64,000 bases of DNA from NCBI RefSeq assembly GCF_005233875.1, contig NZ_SZPZ01000001.1, positions 620,001 through 684,000 of the forward strand, read 5' to 3'. This document shows positions 16,417-25,847 of the stretch, one piece after another. Position numbers and translations under genes: made by a program. This DNA is from Kribbella jiaozuonensis (lineage in GTDB: Bacteria > Actinomycetota > Actinomycetes > Propionibacteriales > Kribbellaceae). The notes below the pieces were generated by a model. It made no database searches. It was not told the DNA's origin and saw only the letters and a list, made by a program, of their open reading frames with translations. Numbering within the stretch: the stretch's first letter is position 1; each line of letters begins with the position of its first letter.

Positions 16417-19400
16417 CAGCCCTGCCAAGGAGCGATCGGGTTCCCAGCCCAGCGCGTACCCGCCGGCACACCTTCACCACGCATCACGAGAGACACCGGC
16501 CCGATGGTAGCTCCTGCTCCTACGCTCGCGGCCGGGAGGACGATGCCGTGCGGTCCGAGGGTTGCCCCGGGCCCGAAAGTGACTGTGCTCATGGAGAGAA
16601 CTCGATCATGAAAAAGGTGCGTCTGCAGCACGCAGCCGCGATTCACCGTGGCACCGTCGCCCAGGGTGACCAGATCTGCCTCCGGCAACCAGTACGTCTC
16701 GCACCAGACGCCCTTGCCGATCTTGGCGCCGAGTGATCTGAGCCACAGGTTCAGTACCGGCGTACCGGCGGCGGCGTTCGCGAACCACGGCGCCGCGACC
16801 AGCTCGACGAAGCTGTCGACCACCTCGTTGCGCCAGACGAACGAACTCCACAGCGGATACTCGACCGCGCGCGTGCGGCCCACGATCAGCCACTTGGCGA
16901 CCGTCGCCATTCCGCCCGCGACCGCACCGGCGGTCAGGATCACCGCGCCGGACAGCAGCAGTGCGGCCAGCGGGCCGAGCCAGATGTCGAGCGCCTGCAG
17001 CGCGAAAAGCACGCCGATCCCGATCAGGACCGTGCACATCATCGGGACGAAGCGGCACAGCTCGACCAGCGCCCGCGCGACCTTCAGCTTGTACGGCGGG
17101 TTGAACGTCCGGCTCTGATCGCCCGCAACGGCCTGCCGACGCAGCTTCACCGGCGGCGAGCCGAGCCACGACGTACCGGCCTTGGACTTCTTCGGCGCCG
17201 CCGACAGCACGGCGACCAGGCCGTTCTTCGGGACGCTCCGGCCCGGTGCGGTCATGCCGGAGTTGCCGAGGAACGCGCGCTTGCCGACCTTCGCGCCGGC
17301 TACGTGCAGCCAGCCGCCGCCGAGTTCGTACGACGCGATCATCGTGTCGTCGGCGAGGAACGCGCCTTCGCCGACCGTGGTCATCTTCGGGAGCAGCAGC
17401 ACTGTCGAGGCCTCGACGTCGCGGCCGATCTTCGCCCCGAGCGCCCGCAGCCACCACGGGGTCAGAAGGCTCGCGTACAGCGGGAAGAGGAACGTCCGGG
17501 CCGAGTCGAGCAGCCGCTCGGTCGCCCAGACCTGCCACCCGATCCGGCTGCGGACCGGGTAGTGGCCGGGCTTGATCCCGATCCCGAGCAGCCGTACGCC
17601 GATCAGCGTGAGGATCGCCATCGTCGCGAACCCGACGACCGTCATCAGCGGGATCGCGGCCAGCCCCTTGAGCGCCGCGTCCCCGAGGGTCTGCGTGCCC
17701 TTCACATACTGTCCGAGTACGACGAACGCCGCCGCCGCGGCCGCCACCGGGATCAAGGACATGATCGCGGACTGGGCGCCGTACGCCGCGACCCACCACG
17801 GCGCGCGGGCGGGCCGATGATCCGGCCACGGGTGCCGGGCGCGACCGATCCGGGCCGCGGGCGAGCCGGACCAGCGCTCGTTCGGCGGCACCTTGCCGGA
17901 GACGGCGGAGCCGGCCATGATCTCGGCGTTCCGGCCGATCTCCGAGCCGGGAAGAAGAGTGCTGCGGGAGCCGACCACTGCCTCTGCGCCGACGGTCACC
18001 GCGCCGACATGCAGCCGGTCGCCGTCGATCCAGTAGCCGGCCAGGTCGACCTCGGGCTCGACGGATGCGCCGCGACCCATCGTGAGCATGCCGGTCACCG
18101 GCGGAAGCGTGTGCAGGTCGACGCCGCGGCCGACCTTGGCTCCGAGGGCGCGGGCGTAGTACGCGATCCAGGGTGCGCCGGCGAGGTTGGCCGCGCCGGC
18201 GGCGTCGGCGAGGTTCTCCGCGGCCCAGAGGCGGACGTGGACGTTGCCACCGCGTGGGTACGTCCCGGGCTTCAGGCCGCGCAGCAGGATCCGGGCGCCG
18301 AGTACTGCGATGCCCATGCGGCCGGCCGGGCTGATCAGGATCAGCCAGCCGGCGAGGATCCACCACCACGACACGGTCCGCGCCCACGGCAGCGGCTCGA
18401 TCAGCTCGGCGAGCAGGTTGTTCAGCGTGAAGACGTACACCAGCCAGCGGACGCCGACGACGGTCTGGAGGATCAGGGTCAACGCGGTCTGCAGGAGCTG
18501 GGTGCTCTTCGGCGTCGGACGGATGTCGCGCAGCTCGACCGGCTCCAGCGCGGCGGGCTGGAACTCGTCGAGCCGTTCGGCGAGCGCGCCGAGCCGCGGG
18601 TACTCGTAGATGTCGCCGACGGTGACGTCGGGGAACTTCTCCCGGAGCGCCGAGACCAGTTGAGCCGCGGCGAGGCTGCCGCCGCCGTGCAGGAAGAAGT
18701 CGTTGTCCTCGCCGGTGACCTTGGCGCCGAGGACCTTGGTCCAGCGCTCGGCCAGCCAGCCCGCAGTACCGGTCAGCTCGGCGGGCGGGCCGTCGCTGTC
18801 CATACCGGGCAGCGGCCAGGGGAGTGCGTTCCGATCGACCTTGCCCGACGTCCTGGTCGGCAGCGTGTCGACGACAGCGAGCAACGGCACTAGCGCCGCG
18901 GGCAGTGCTTCACGCAGCCGCTCGGTCGCCTTGGCATTGTCGAAGGACGCCGGGTCCTCCGGTACGACGTACCCGACGAGCAGCTGATTGCCGGCCGCGC
19001 TGTTGCGTACGGCGGCCGCGGCGCCCGTGATCCCGGGGAGCGCCTGCAGGGCCGCGTCGACCTCGCCGAGCTCGATCCGGCGGCCGCCGAGCTTGACCTG
19101 CTCGTCGGCACGGCCCTGGAACAGCAGGCCCAACGGATCGGACTTGACCAGGTCGCCGCTGCGGTACGCGCGCTCCCAGCCCAGCGTCGGCATCGGGGCG
19201 AACTTCTCGGCATCCTTGACCGGGTCGAGGTACCGGGCCAGGCCGACGCCGCCGATGATCAGCTCGCCGATCTCACCGTCGGCGACTTCGTTGCCTGCAG
19301 CATCTACTACGGCGAGATCCCAACCGTCCAACGGCAAACCGATCCGGACCGGGCCTTCGCCGGTGAGCTGGGCGGCGCAGGCCACCACCGTCGCCTCGGT

Positions 19401-20348
19401 CGGGCCGTACGTGTTCCAGACCTCGCGGCCGTCGACCGCGAGCCGCTCGGCGAGCTCGGGCGGACAGGCCTCGCCGCCGAAGATCAGCAACCGCACCTGA
19501 TCCAGCGCGTCCGGCGGCCAGAGCGCGGCCAGCGTCGGCACGGTGGAGACGATAGTGATGCCTTGGGCAACCAACCACGGCCCGAGGTCCATACCGGTCC
19601 GAACCAGCGAACGCGGAGCCGGCACGAGGCAGGCGCCGTGCCGCCAGGCCAGCCACATCTCCTCGCAGGACGCGTCGAACGCGACGGACAGACCGGCCAG
19701 GACGCGGTCGTCCGGTCCGATCGGCTCGCTCTGCAGGAACAGGCGAGCCTCGGCATCCACGAACGCGGCGGCAGAACGGTGTGTGACGGCGACGCCCTTC
19801 GGTACGCCGGTCGACCCCGAGGTGAAGATGATCCACGCGTCGTCTGTCGTCTCCGGGCCCTGCGTGCCGCGCGGGACGTCAGTCGCGGTCCCGGCGTCCA
19901 TGCGGGCGGAGTACGGGTAGTCGAAGGCGCCGTTCGCTGCGTCGTTGTCCGCGATCGGTTGCTGCTGCGGGCGGGTCACCGTCAGCTCGAGCTCGTCGCC
20001 GACGGTGGCCGCGACAGCTGCCTCACCGAACACCAGCTCGGCGCGCTCTTCCGGGTCGTCCGCGTCCACGGGAACATACGCCGCACCGGCCTGGAGCGTG
20101 CCGAGAATCGCGACGTACAGGTCGTTGTGCCCGGACGAGATCCGGATGCCGACGCGGTCGCCCGGACCGATTCCCGCGGCCGTCAGGCGGTTGGCGAACT
20201 TGGTCGTCTGCTCCAGCAGTTCGCGATAGCTGAGGCTGACGCTGCCGTCATCGAGCGCCGGCTCGTCGGCGTACCTGTTGGCGGTCTCTTCAAGCACATC
20301 CACAAGCGTCCGCGCGGCCGTCGCCAACTCCCCGCGTCGCAACGTCAC
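16416..20348 (-). CDS. Pls-type membrane NRPS, probable epsilon-poly-L-lysine synthetase
   Basis: A 1310-residue protein matching Pls architecture and length. Residues 15-515 are an adenylation domain (TSGSTGVPKG at 178-187, NTYGPTE, GRADEQVKLGGR, final Lys in TRTSGKVDRN). A thiolation domain carries Ser558 in FFLHGGGSLAAAQ. The rest has six membrane spans around three tandem soluble domains of hexapeptide-like repeats that condense monomers without a classical C domain. Aligning to PheA by hand, the specificity residues are D225, A226, E229, S268, I289, G291, T313, V321, V322 and K503, a lysine-like code. GTG 20348 is preferred over an upstream ATG at 20477 because a -10 box sits six bases before it and the upstream region overlaps a pseudogene. 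Confidence 0.85.
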   Translation of the reverse strand: MTLRRGELATAARTLVDVLEETANRYADEPALDDGSVSLSYRELLEQTTKFANRLTAAGIGPGDRVGIRISSGHNDLYVAILGTLQAGAAYVPVDADDPEERAELVFGEAAVAATVGDELELTVTRPQQQPIADNDAANGAFDYPYSARMDAGTATDVPRGTQGPETTDDAWIIFTSGSTGVPKGVAVTHRSAAAFVDAEARLFLQSEPIGPDDRVLAGLSVAFDASCEEMWLAWRHGACLVPAPRSLVRTGMDLGPWLVAQGITIVSTVPTLAALWPPDALDQVRLLIFGGEACPPELAERLAVDGREVWNTYGPTEATVVACAAQLTGEGPVRIGLPLDGWDLAVVDAAGNEVADGEIGELIIGGVGLARYLDPVKDAEKFAPMPTLGWERAYRSGDLVKSDPLGLLFQGRADEQVKLGGRRIELGEVDAALQALPGITGAAAAVRNSAAGNQLLVGYVVPEDPASFDNAKATERLREALPAALVPLLAVVDTLPTRTSGKVDRNALPWPLPGMDSDGPPAELTGTAGWLAERWTKVLGAKVTGEDNDFFLHGGGSLAAAQLVSALREKFPDVTVGDIYEYPRLGALAERLDEFQPAALEPVELRDIRPTPKSTQLLQTALTLILQTVVGVRWLVYVFTLNNLLAELIEPLPWARTVSWWWILAGWLILISPAGRMGIAVLGARILLRGLKPGTYPRGGNVHVRLWAAENLADAAGAANLAGAPWIAYYARALGAKVGRGVDLHTLPPVTGMLTMGRGASVEPEVDLAGYWIDGDRLHVGAVTVGAEAVVGSRSTLLPGSEIGRNAEIMAGSAVSGKVPPNERWSGSPAARIGRARHPWPDHRPARAPWWVAAYGAQSAIMSLIPVAAAAAAFVVLGQYVKGTQTLGDAALKGLAAIPLMTVVGFATMAILTLIGVRLLGIGIKPGHYPVRSRIGWQVWATERLLDSARTFLFPLYASLLTPWWLRALGAKIGRDVEASTVLLLPKMTTVGEGAFLADDTMIASYELGGGWLHVAGAKVGKRAFLGNSGMTAPGRSVPKNGLVAVLSAAPKKSKAGTSWLGSPPVKLRRQAVAGDQSRTFNPPYKLKVARALVELCRFVPMMCTVLIGIGVLFALQALDIWLGPLAALLLSGAVILTAGAVAGGMATVAKWLIVGRTRAVEYPLWSSFVWRNEVVDSFVELVAAPWFANAAAGTPVLNLWLRSLGAKIGKGVWCETYWLPEADLVTLGDGATVNRGCVLQTHLFHDRVLSMSTVTFGPGATLGPHGIVLPAASVGAGATIGPVSLVMRGEGVPAGTRWAGNPIAPWQG

Positions 20349-20354
20349 GGGCGG

Positions 20355-20387
20355 ATAATACGCCGCATGGTTATCAGCTGGATAACC
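20355..20387 (-). promoter_or_regulatory. Leaderless promoter and palindromic operator of the synthetase gene
   Basis: On the minus strand TATTAT (20360-20355) lies six bases before GTG 20348, the spacing of a leaderless actinobacterial promoter. Centred 23 bases upstream is a perfect inverted repeat, GGTTATC-N5-GATAACC (20369-20387), which overlaps the expected -35 position and would let a repressor block the promoter. Confidence 0.55.
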
Positions 20388-20400
20388 CGAAGCGAACAGC

Positions 20401-20998
20401 TCAACTGCTTGTTGTATCCCGATCGTGTGCGAATGCCTTGAAAGTACGGGCCGATCGCCCGAGCGCCTGCTCCACATCAGTGGTCGGTTCGCCGCCGTAT
20501 CCGTTGGCGATCGAGGTCAGGATGTCGGTGAGAAGTTCCGCGCCGGCCCGCGGAACGCCTTGGTCTACTAGCTTTTCGGTGTAATCGGCGGGGGACAGGG
20601 CGACGTACTCGACGCGGAGGCCGGCCTCGGTCAGTTGGTCGGCGGCTTCGGTGAACGTGATGGCTTCAGCCGCGGACGGTCTGTTCGACGGCGTGCAGGG
20701 GATGGCTGGGGTCGGATGCGCGGGAGGCCGACAACAGGACAAGGCGTCGTACGCCGGACGCGAGCGCCCGGTCCGCGAACCGGGCGAGCCGGTCGCCGGG
20801 GCGGACTGTGGGCTCCACGAGATAGGCAGCAGTGATGCCGTCGAGCGCCGGCGCCCACGTCGAAGGGTCGTCGAGATCGAGTCGTACGTCGCTGCCGGTG
20901 CGCGACGCCGTACGGACGTCGTGGCCTGCGGAGCGGAGGCGGGCTGCGATCCGGCGGCCGGTGGTGCCGGTGCCGCCTAGGACGAGGAACTTGTTCAT
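20401..20998 (-). pseudogene. NmrA/NAD(P)-binding oxidoreductase with internal deletion
   Basis: Residues from ATG 20998 read MNKFLVLGGTGTTGRRIAARL with a Rossmann GxxGxxG and continue for about 110 residues to HAVEQTVRG, where a stop appears at about 20666. In another frame the expected C-terminus resumes as ITFTEAADQLTEAGL and runs to TGA at 20401. The middle of the fold (about 100 residues in intact NmrA-like proteins, including the substrate region) is missing, so an internal deletion shifted the frame. It is divergent from an AraC regulator that probably once controlled it. Confidence 0.75.
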
Positions 20999-21080
20999 GC
21001 GCTTCAGCCAACTGCAGTCCAGGCAGACGATCCATGGGAGATCGTCGCCGATCCCTTTGTGATCGTCTAGCTTGGTCAGA

Positions 21081-22010
21081 GTGGATGTGTTGAGCGACTT
21101 GCTGCAGCGGGCACAGGCGTCGGATGCGCTGGTGCGGCAGATCATCGCGCGTGGGCCGTGGTCGGTGACGTATGCGGACGTGCCGTCGCTGTCGGTCGTC
21201 GCGACGCTCGGTGGCAGCGCATGGCTCCGGCTGGACGACGGTGTGCCGACGATGTTGGCTGCTGGTGACATCGCGCTGATCACGGGTGTTGGCAGTTACA
21301 CGATCGCGGACGATCCGGCGACACCGGCGTACTACGTGATCCGCGGCGGGCAGAAGTACACGATCGACGGGGAGCCGGTGGAGTGGCGGGGTGAGTACCT
21401 GGCGCCGAGGACTTATGGCGATGGGTTGCCCGGCGCGACGACGATGGTGCGCGGCGCGTACGACCTGCGCGGTGATGTCGGGCGGCGGGTGCTTGAGCTG
21501 CTGCCTCCGCTGGCGGTGGTGTCCGGTACGCCGCAGAACCGTCCGGCGCTGGACCTCCTGACCACCGAGGTCGCTCGCGAGGAGCCGGGGCAGGACGCCG
21601 TACTACGGAGGTTGTTGGACTTCGTGCTCGTGCTGGCGCTGCGTGCGTGGTGTGCGAATGCGGAGCTGCCGTCCTGGTACCAGGCTCTCAGCGCCCCTGG
21701 GATCGGCGATGCACTCCGCCACCTCCACGATGACCCTGCACACCGTTGGTCGGTCGCGGAGCTCGCTGCCAAGGTCGGCCTGTCCCGCGCCACCTTCGCC
21801 GCCCGCTTCACGAAGCTGGTCGGCCAGCCGCCGCTCACGTACCTGACTGCCTGGCGGATGACCCTCGCAGCCGACCTCCTCCGCACCACAACCGCCCCCG
21901 TGGCGGCTGTGGCCCGCCAGGTCGGCTACGAGGACCCCTTCGCGTTCAGCGTCGCCTTCAAACGCACGTACGACGAGTCTCCGACGACGTGGCGCGGACG
22001 GGGACGTTGA
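21081..22010 (+). CDS. AraC-family transcriptional regulator with N-terminal cupin
   Basis: A 309-residue regulator. The N-terminal half is a cupin of the AraC_binding_2/cupin_6 type (ARGPWSVTYADVPSL, then a beta barrel through about residue 130). The C-terminal half has two helix-turn-helix units: RWSVAELAAKVGLSRATFAAR and TTAPVAAVARQVGYEDPFAFS. GTG 21081 is taken as start because homologues begin VDVLSDLL; a TTG nine bases upstream is less likely. It faces the broken NmrA gene, a common pairing. Confidence 0.88.
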   Translation: MDVLSDLLQRAQASDALVRQIIARGPWSVTYADVPSLSVVATLGGSAWLRLDDGVPTMLAAGDIALITGVGSYTIADDPATPAYYVIRGGQKYTIDGEPVEWRGEYLAPRTYGDGLPGATTMVRGAYDLRGDVGRRVLELLPPLAVVSGTPQNRPALDLLTTEVAREEPGQDAVLRRLLDFVLVLALRAWCANAELPSWYQALSAPGIGDALRHLHDDPAHRWSVAELAAKVGLSRATFAARFTKLVGQPPLTYLTAWRMTLAADLLRTTTAPVAAVARQVGYEDPFAFSVAFKRTYDESPTTWRGRGR

Positions 22011-22073
22011 TGGCGTTGTCGCGTTTCAGCATGGCCGGACGGTAGGTCTGGTTGCTCGGGACCCCTCCCGAGC

Positions 22074-22847
22074 TCAGTCGTCGAGTACGGCGAGGTCTGC
22101 TGGGACCAGCGTGGTCGTCAGGAGCAGGGCCCGGAACAGGTTGTCGTTCAAGGCGTTGCCGACCGGCTCACCGACCTCCTCGCGAGTCAGCCCGGGTACG
22201 CCGTCCCGCGACAGCCGGCTGCGCACGTTGGACACCAGGTGCTCGACGCGCTTGGCGGTCCAGCCTTCCGTCGGCTGTAGCTCGGAGAGCTGGTCTGCGG
22301 CCTGTCGCCAGGACAGGGGCAGCGGATGTAGGTCGTGTAGCAGGTACCGCTGGCCGACGACGGTCAAGGCCAGCTTCTCCGCGGGAGACAGTTGCCAGAC
22401 GCGGGGCGGGTGCGTGGGGTCGCGTGGGCGCAGTACCGGTCGGGTGCCGCTGTCGCCGACGACGTACACCTCCAGCAGATGCTCGCGACCGCTGGAGCCC
22501 TGGACGAACAGCGGGGTATATCCGGCCGCGAGCGGCATCGGGTCCTCGCCGGCGAACAGCGTCTGCTCGCGTGGGAACCGGACCGGCAGCCGCCCGGTCA
22601 CTGCGACCCACCACTGCCCAGACCGGTAGCTGATCGACCCGTGCATCCGGCTGACGCGCGGATCGTCCTCACCGACGCATACATGGACCTCAGGCCGGTT
22701 CCGCCCGAACAGAATCGTCCGGTGCGGTCCAGGGTCGACGGTGAGGCCACCGCCGACGCTCAGCACGAACATCGTGCCCGGCTGGGCGTCAGGTACGCCG
22801 CCTGCCAGGCTGGCCTGGTCCTGCGGAAGACTCCGGATCGGCTCCAT
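22074..22847 (-). CDS. FHA-domain protein in a kinase operon
   Basis: A 257-residue cytoplasmic protein. An FHA domain spans about residues 25-115 with ILFGRNRPEVHV and the phosphothreonine-binding SRMHG at 66-70. The C-terminal half is helical with a winged-helix look: SPAEKLALTVVGQRYL, SWRQAADQLSEL and TAKRVEHLVSNVRSRL, so it may bind DNA. It begins two bases after the kinase stop (TGAGATG), making it a likely partner or substrate of that Ser/Thr kinase. Confidence 0.8.
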   Translation of the reverse strand: MEPIRSLPQDQASLAGGVPDAQPGTMFVLSVGGGLTVDPGPHRTILFGRNRPEVHVCVGEDDPRVSRMHGSISYRSGQWWVAVTGRLPVRFPREQTLFAGEDPMPLAAGYTPLFVQGSSGREHLLEVYVVGDSGTRPVLRPRDPTHPPRVWQLSPAEKLALTVVGQRYLLHDLHPLPLSWRQAADQLSELQPTEGWTAKRVEHLVSNVRSRLSRDGVPGLTREEVGEPVGNALNDNLFRALLLTTTLVPADLAVLDD

Positions 22848-22848
22848 C

Positions 22849-24687
22849 TCACGCCCTCGGCAGCTTCACGACGGCGGACTGGGCGAGCTTTGTCGCCAGT
22901 CCACACAGCGTGGCGGGCTTCGCCGAACCACCTACGGACATCGTCACCAACTCGACCGCGTCCTGCCCGTTCGACTCGACGTACGTCCGGTAGACGATCA
23001 CTACCGCGCAGGTCTTCGGACCGTCATTCTCGTTCGAGAGGAACGCGGACCGCCCGCCCACTGTGATCGGCTGCCCGTCCGAGGCGTCGAGCGGCTGGTT
23101 CCGGTCGAAGTACAGGTCCACCGACAGGTCGCTGGCCGTGCTTTCCCAACCACACGACCAGTTCCCGAACGACGTGTCCGGATGTGTGGCGTCGACACCG
23201 GGGATCAGCTCGAGTGCCTTGTTGTCCAGCAGCGTGCACGCGTTGACGTGCGCCAGCGACGTGGCCGGCAAGGGCTCCACCCGCCGCGGGACCGGACCGG
23301 CCTGCACGACGCTGATTGCCTTCTGCGTAACGGCTTCCGCCATCGCGCACACGTCCATCCCGGAGCCCTCCGTGTGCCGCGCCTCCACCTGGATCTGTGT
23401 GCGGTCGGAGAGGACCAGCACCCGCTCGCAGTCGTCACCGCCGGACTGCACTCGCGTCACAGTGCGCAGGTTGCCGGTGAACTTCTGCACCGCACCTCTC
23501 GGCGAGTCGGTGTAGGGCAGATTCAGCTCCGCCCGTACGTCGACCTCCTGGTCGCCCTTGCCGGTCACCACCACGTCGCACCGGTCGAAGTTCCCGTACG
23601 CCGGATCCAGCGTGGTCTGCCCGAACCGGCTCAGCGACTTCTCGTCGATCAACGCACACGGATCAACCGTCAGCGGATCCCCGACCGGTCCGGCGGCAGG
23701 CGTCGTGGGAGTGGAGGGCTGGACCGACGGCTGCCCTGGCTGCTGCTCTGACGGCCGGCCTGACTGTTGCGCCGACTGCTCCGCGGTCGGCTCGGCCGGT
23801 CCTGAGAACACATGCGACAACACCAGCGCCACAACGACGGCAACAACAACGGCAGCCGCCGCGGCCGGAATCACCCAGCGGCGGGGGCGATGCGGTGGCG
23901 CAGCAGCCGCGGCGCCGCCGCCGAGCTCCTCGACCACCTCGGCAGCCGATGGCCGGTCCTGCGGATCGATGGCGAGCATCCTGGTGATCAGCGGCGTCAG
24001 CTCACCGCCTCGCTGCAACGGCTCCAGCTCGCCCCGCGCCGCGCGCCGCAGTACCGCGAGAGGATTGGGGTCGTCGCCGAACGGCGAGTGCCCTTCCAAA
24101 GCCGAGTAGAGCACCGCACCGAGCGAGAACACATCGGAGGCAGTAGTAGGTTCGTTGCCGTTGGCCACTTCCGGGGCGAGGTTGGCCGGCGTACCGACGG
24201 TCGCGCCGTCGGTCAGCGTCGCCTCCGCCCACATCCGCCGCGAGATGCCGAAGTCCGCGAGTTTCGCCGTACCGTCCGAGGTCACCAGGATGTTGGCCGG
24301 CTTGAGGTCGCGATGGATGATGCCGGCCGCGTGCACGGCCTGCAGCGCGGAGGCGATCTGTACGCCGATCTTTGCGACCTGGTCGACCGGCAACCTGCCG
24401 AGTTCGTCCAGACCGCGCGACGGCAGGTACTCCAGTACCAGCCAATGCTCGTCGCCGTCGGACACCACGTCGAAGATCGTCACCACGTGCGGATCGTGCA
24501 GCCGGGCGCCGGTCTGGGCCTCGCGGCGCAGCCGGCGTCCGTCCGGGTCGTCCACGCCGGGGTGCGCGCGCTTCAGTGCGACCGTGCGGTCGAGTTGCTG
24601 ATCGTGGGCACGCCAGACCGAGCCCATGCCGCCCGAGCCGAGCGGTTCCCCCAGTAAGTAACGGCCCCCGATCAGCCGATCGCTCAC
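22849..24687 (-). CDS. Membrane Ser/Thr protein kinase with extracellular DUF3558-like repeats
   Basis: A 612-residue PknB-type kinase. The catalytic domain (residues 8-255) has the P-loop GSGGMGSVW, Lys39, HRDLKPANI at 125-133, DFG at 145-147 and APE at 171-173. One membrane span lies at 271-293. The outside part starts with a Ser-Gln-Pro linker and then two repeats opening with DPCALIDEKSLSRFG and NACTLLDNKALELIPG, each with conserved Cys, resembling DUF3558 lipoprotein domains rather than PASTA. It probably senses an envelope ligand. GTG 24687 overlaps the stop of the upstream peptidase gene. Confidence 0.9.
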   Translation of the reverse strand: MSDRLIGGRYLLGEPLGSGGMGSVWRAHDQQLDRTVALKRAHPGVDDPDGRRLRREAQTGARLHDPHVVTIFDVVSDGDEHWLVLEYLPSRGLDELGRLPVDQVAKIGVQIASALQAVHAAGIIHRDLKPANILVTSDGTAKLADFGISRRMWAEATLTDGATVGTPANLAPEVANGNEPTTASDVFSLGAVLYSALEGHSPFGDDPNPLAVLRRAARGELEPLQRGGELTPLITRMLAIDPQDRPSAAEVVEELGGGAAAAAPPHRPRRWVIPAAAAAVVVAVVVALVLSHVFSGPAEPTAEQSAQQSGRPSEQQPGQPSVQPSTPTTPAAGPVGDPLTVDPCALIDEKSLSRFGQTTLDPAYGNFDRCDVVVTGKGDQEVDVRAELNLPYTDSPRGAVQKFTGNLRTVTRVQSGGDDCERVLVLSDRTQIQVEARHTEGSGMDVCAMAEAVTQKAISVVQAGPVPRRVEPLPATSLAHVNACTLLDNKALELIPGVDATHPDTSFGNWSCGWESTASDLSVDLYFDRNQPLDASDGQPITVGGRSAFLSNENDGPKTCAVVIVYRTYVESNGQDAVELVTMSVGGSAKPATLCGLATKLAQSAVVKLPRA

Positions 24688-25781
24688 TTCACCAGGTCCG
24701 CCGATACAGCGAAGGTGTCACATGCCTTGTTGGCGCCGATGTTGAAACCGTTCTGGATCCAGAAGCCCTGACTGGTGGCCAGACCGTGCGTCCGCTCATC
24801 CGGCGGCGTGTCCGGGGACTCGCCGAAGCTGTTGCTGGATTGCTCCTTGAACTCGTCCAGCCGGTTCGTCAACGGGTACGACTTCTCCACGGCCTTGCTG
24901 AACACACCGCCGAAGCACGAGGCCTGCAACTCGTTGCGCCGCGAGCTCTCGAGCTTCTGGTCCGGATGGTCCTGCAGATAGACCGCCCGCGCGTAGAACA
25001 GTCCGGTGACGCCTTGCACGTGGTGCCCGTACTCGTGCGCGATCGTCATCAGGTACGCCAGGTCCTGCTGCGGTCCGAAGGCCCGGTTCATCTGCTTCAC
25101 GTCGACGTACATCACCTGGTTGCCGTAGCAGTAGAACGCCAGTACGCGTCCGGACAGCGGCTGGAAGTTGCCGCACGCGGTCTGCACCGGCTGGTCGAAC
25201 ACGACCAGTCCTGGATCCGGCTTGTCCTGGCCGAGCTCGTGGAAGATCGGCCGCCACGCATCGTTGAGGCACTTGAACAGCCGCTGGTAGTAGACCTTCT
25301 GCGCGGCCAGGCTGCCGCTGCCGAGGTTCGCCGCCGGGCAGTTCTCCTCGGGGAGCGGGCCGGTGCGGTAGACGTCGGCGTTCAGCAGGTAGTCCTCGGC
25401 GGTCCCCTTCTGCGGGTTCGTGGTCGGGGTCGGCACGATCGACGGACCCGTCACACCGGGGTCAGCGGTGTCGGTGCCGCTGTTGCCCATCAGAGCAGCC
25501 ATGACGGCCACTGACACACCGATGAAGATCAGCAGGACGAAGCCGAGCAGGATCAGCCGGAGCGGGCCACCGCGCTTCCGCGGGGGCTGGAACCCGTTGA
25601 ACTGACCCGGAGAACCGTAGTACGGCTGCCCCCACTGACCCGGGTACTGCTGCGGCGGACCGGGTGGGTACTGGCCCTGCTGCGGCGGCCACGGGGCTGC
25701 CTGCGGCGGTGGCAGGATGCCGGGCGGCGGGCCGGGTGGTCGGCCCTGCGGCGGGCCGCCGTACCCGTACGGGCTGCTCAC
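24684..25781 (-). CDS. Neutral zinc metallopeptidase, membrane-anchored (copy 1)
   Basis: A 365-residue type II membrane protein of the YpfJ-like neutral zinc metallopeptidase family. Residues 1-70 are a Pro-Gly-Gln-rich cytoplasmic tail, a membrane span lies at about 75-98, and the catalytic domain outside carries HEYGHHVQG at 249-257 with the downstream conserved ELQASCF block. Paired cysteines probably stabilise the domain. Targets are unknown in actinobacteria. It heads the three-gene operon with the kinase and FHA genes (GTGA overlap) and is divergent from the first DUF2207 gene. GTG 25781 is chosen as start; an upstream start is not needed. Confidence 0.85.
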   Translation of the reverse strand: MSSPYGYGGPPQGRPPGPPPGILPPPQAAPWPPQQGQYPPGPPQQYPGQWGQPYYGSPGQFNGFQPPRKRGGPLRLILLGFVLLIFIGVSVAVMAALMGNSGTDTADPGVTGPSIVPTPTTNPQKGTAEDYLLNADVYRTGPLPEENCPAANLGSGSLAAQKVYYQRLFKCLNDAWRPIFHELGQDKPDPGLVVFDQPVQTACGNFQPLSGRVLAFYCYGNQVMYVDVKQMNRAFGPQQDLAYLMTIAHEYGHHVQGVTGLFYARAVYLQDHPDQKLESSRRNELQASCFGGVFSKAVEKSYPLTNRLDEFKEQSSNSFGESPDTPPDERTHGLATSQGFWIQNGFNIGANKACDTFAVSADLVK

Positions 25782-25835
25782 TACTCTGGCCTCCAGGCTG
25801 GTCGGTCGAGTTCGCTGCACGAACCGGCACGAGAC

Positions 25836-25841
25836 TACTCT
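25836..25841 (+). promoter_or_regulatory. -10 element of a leaderless promoter for the first DUF2207 gene
   Basis: TACTCT is followed by six bases and then ATG 25848, so the transcript would start at or next to the A of the start codon. The surrounding CGAGACTACTCTCG is nearly palindromic and may also be an operator. Confidence 0.45.
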
Positions 25842-25847
25842 CGACCC

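Noticed and set aside
16416..20477. Start of the synthetase at ATG 20477
   Set aside because: It would overlap the pseudogene, crosses a promoter-like -10 box and an operator palindrome, and adds 43 residues with no family match.
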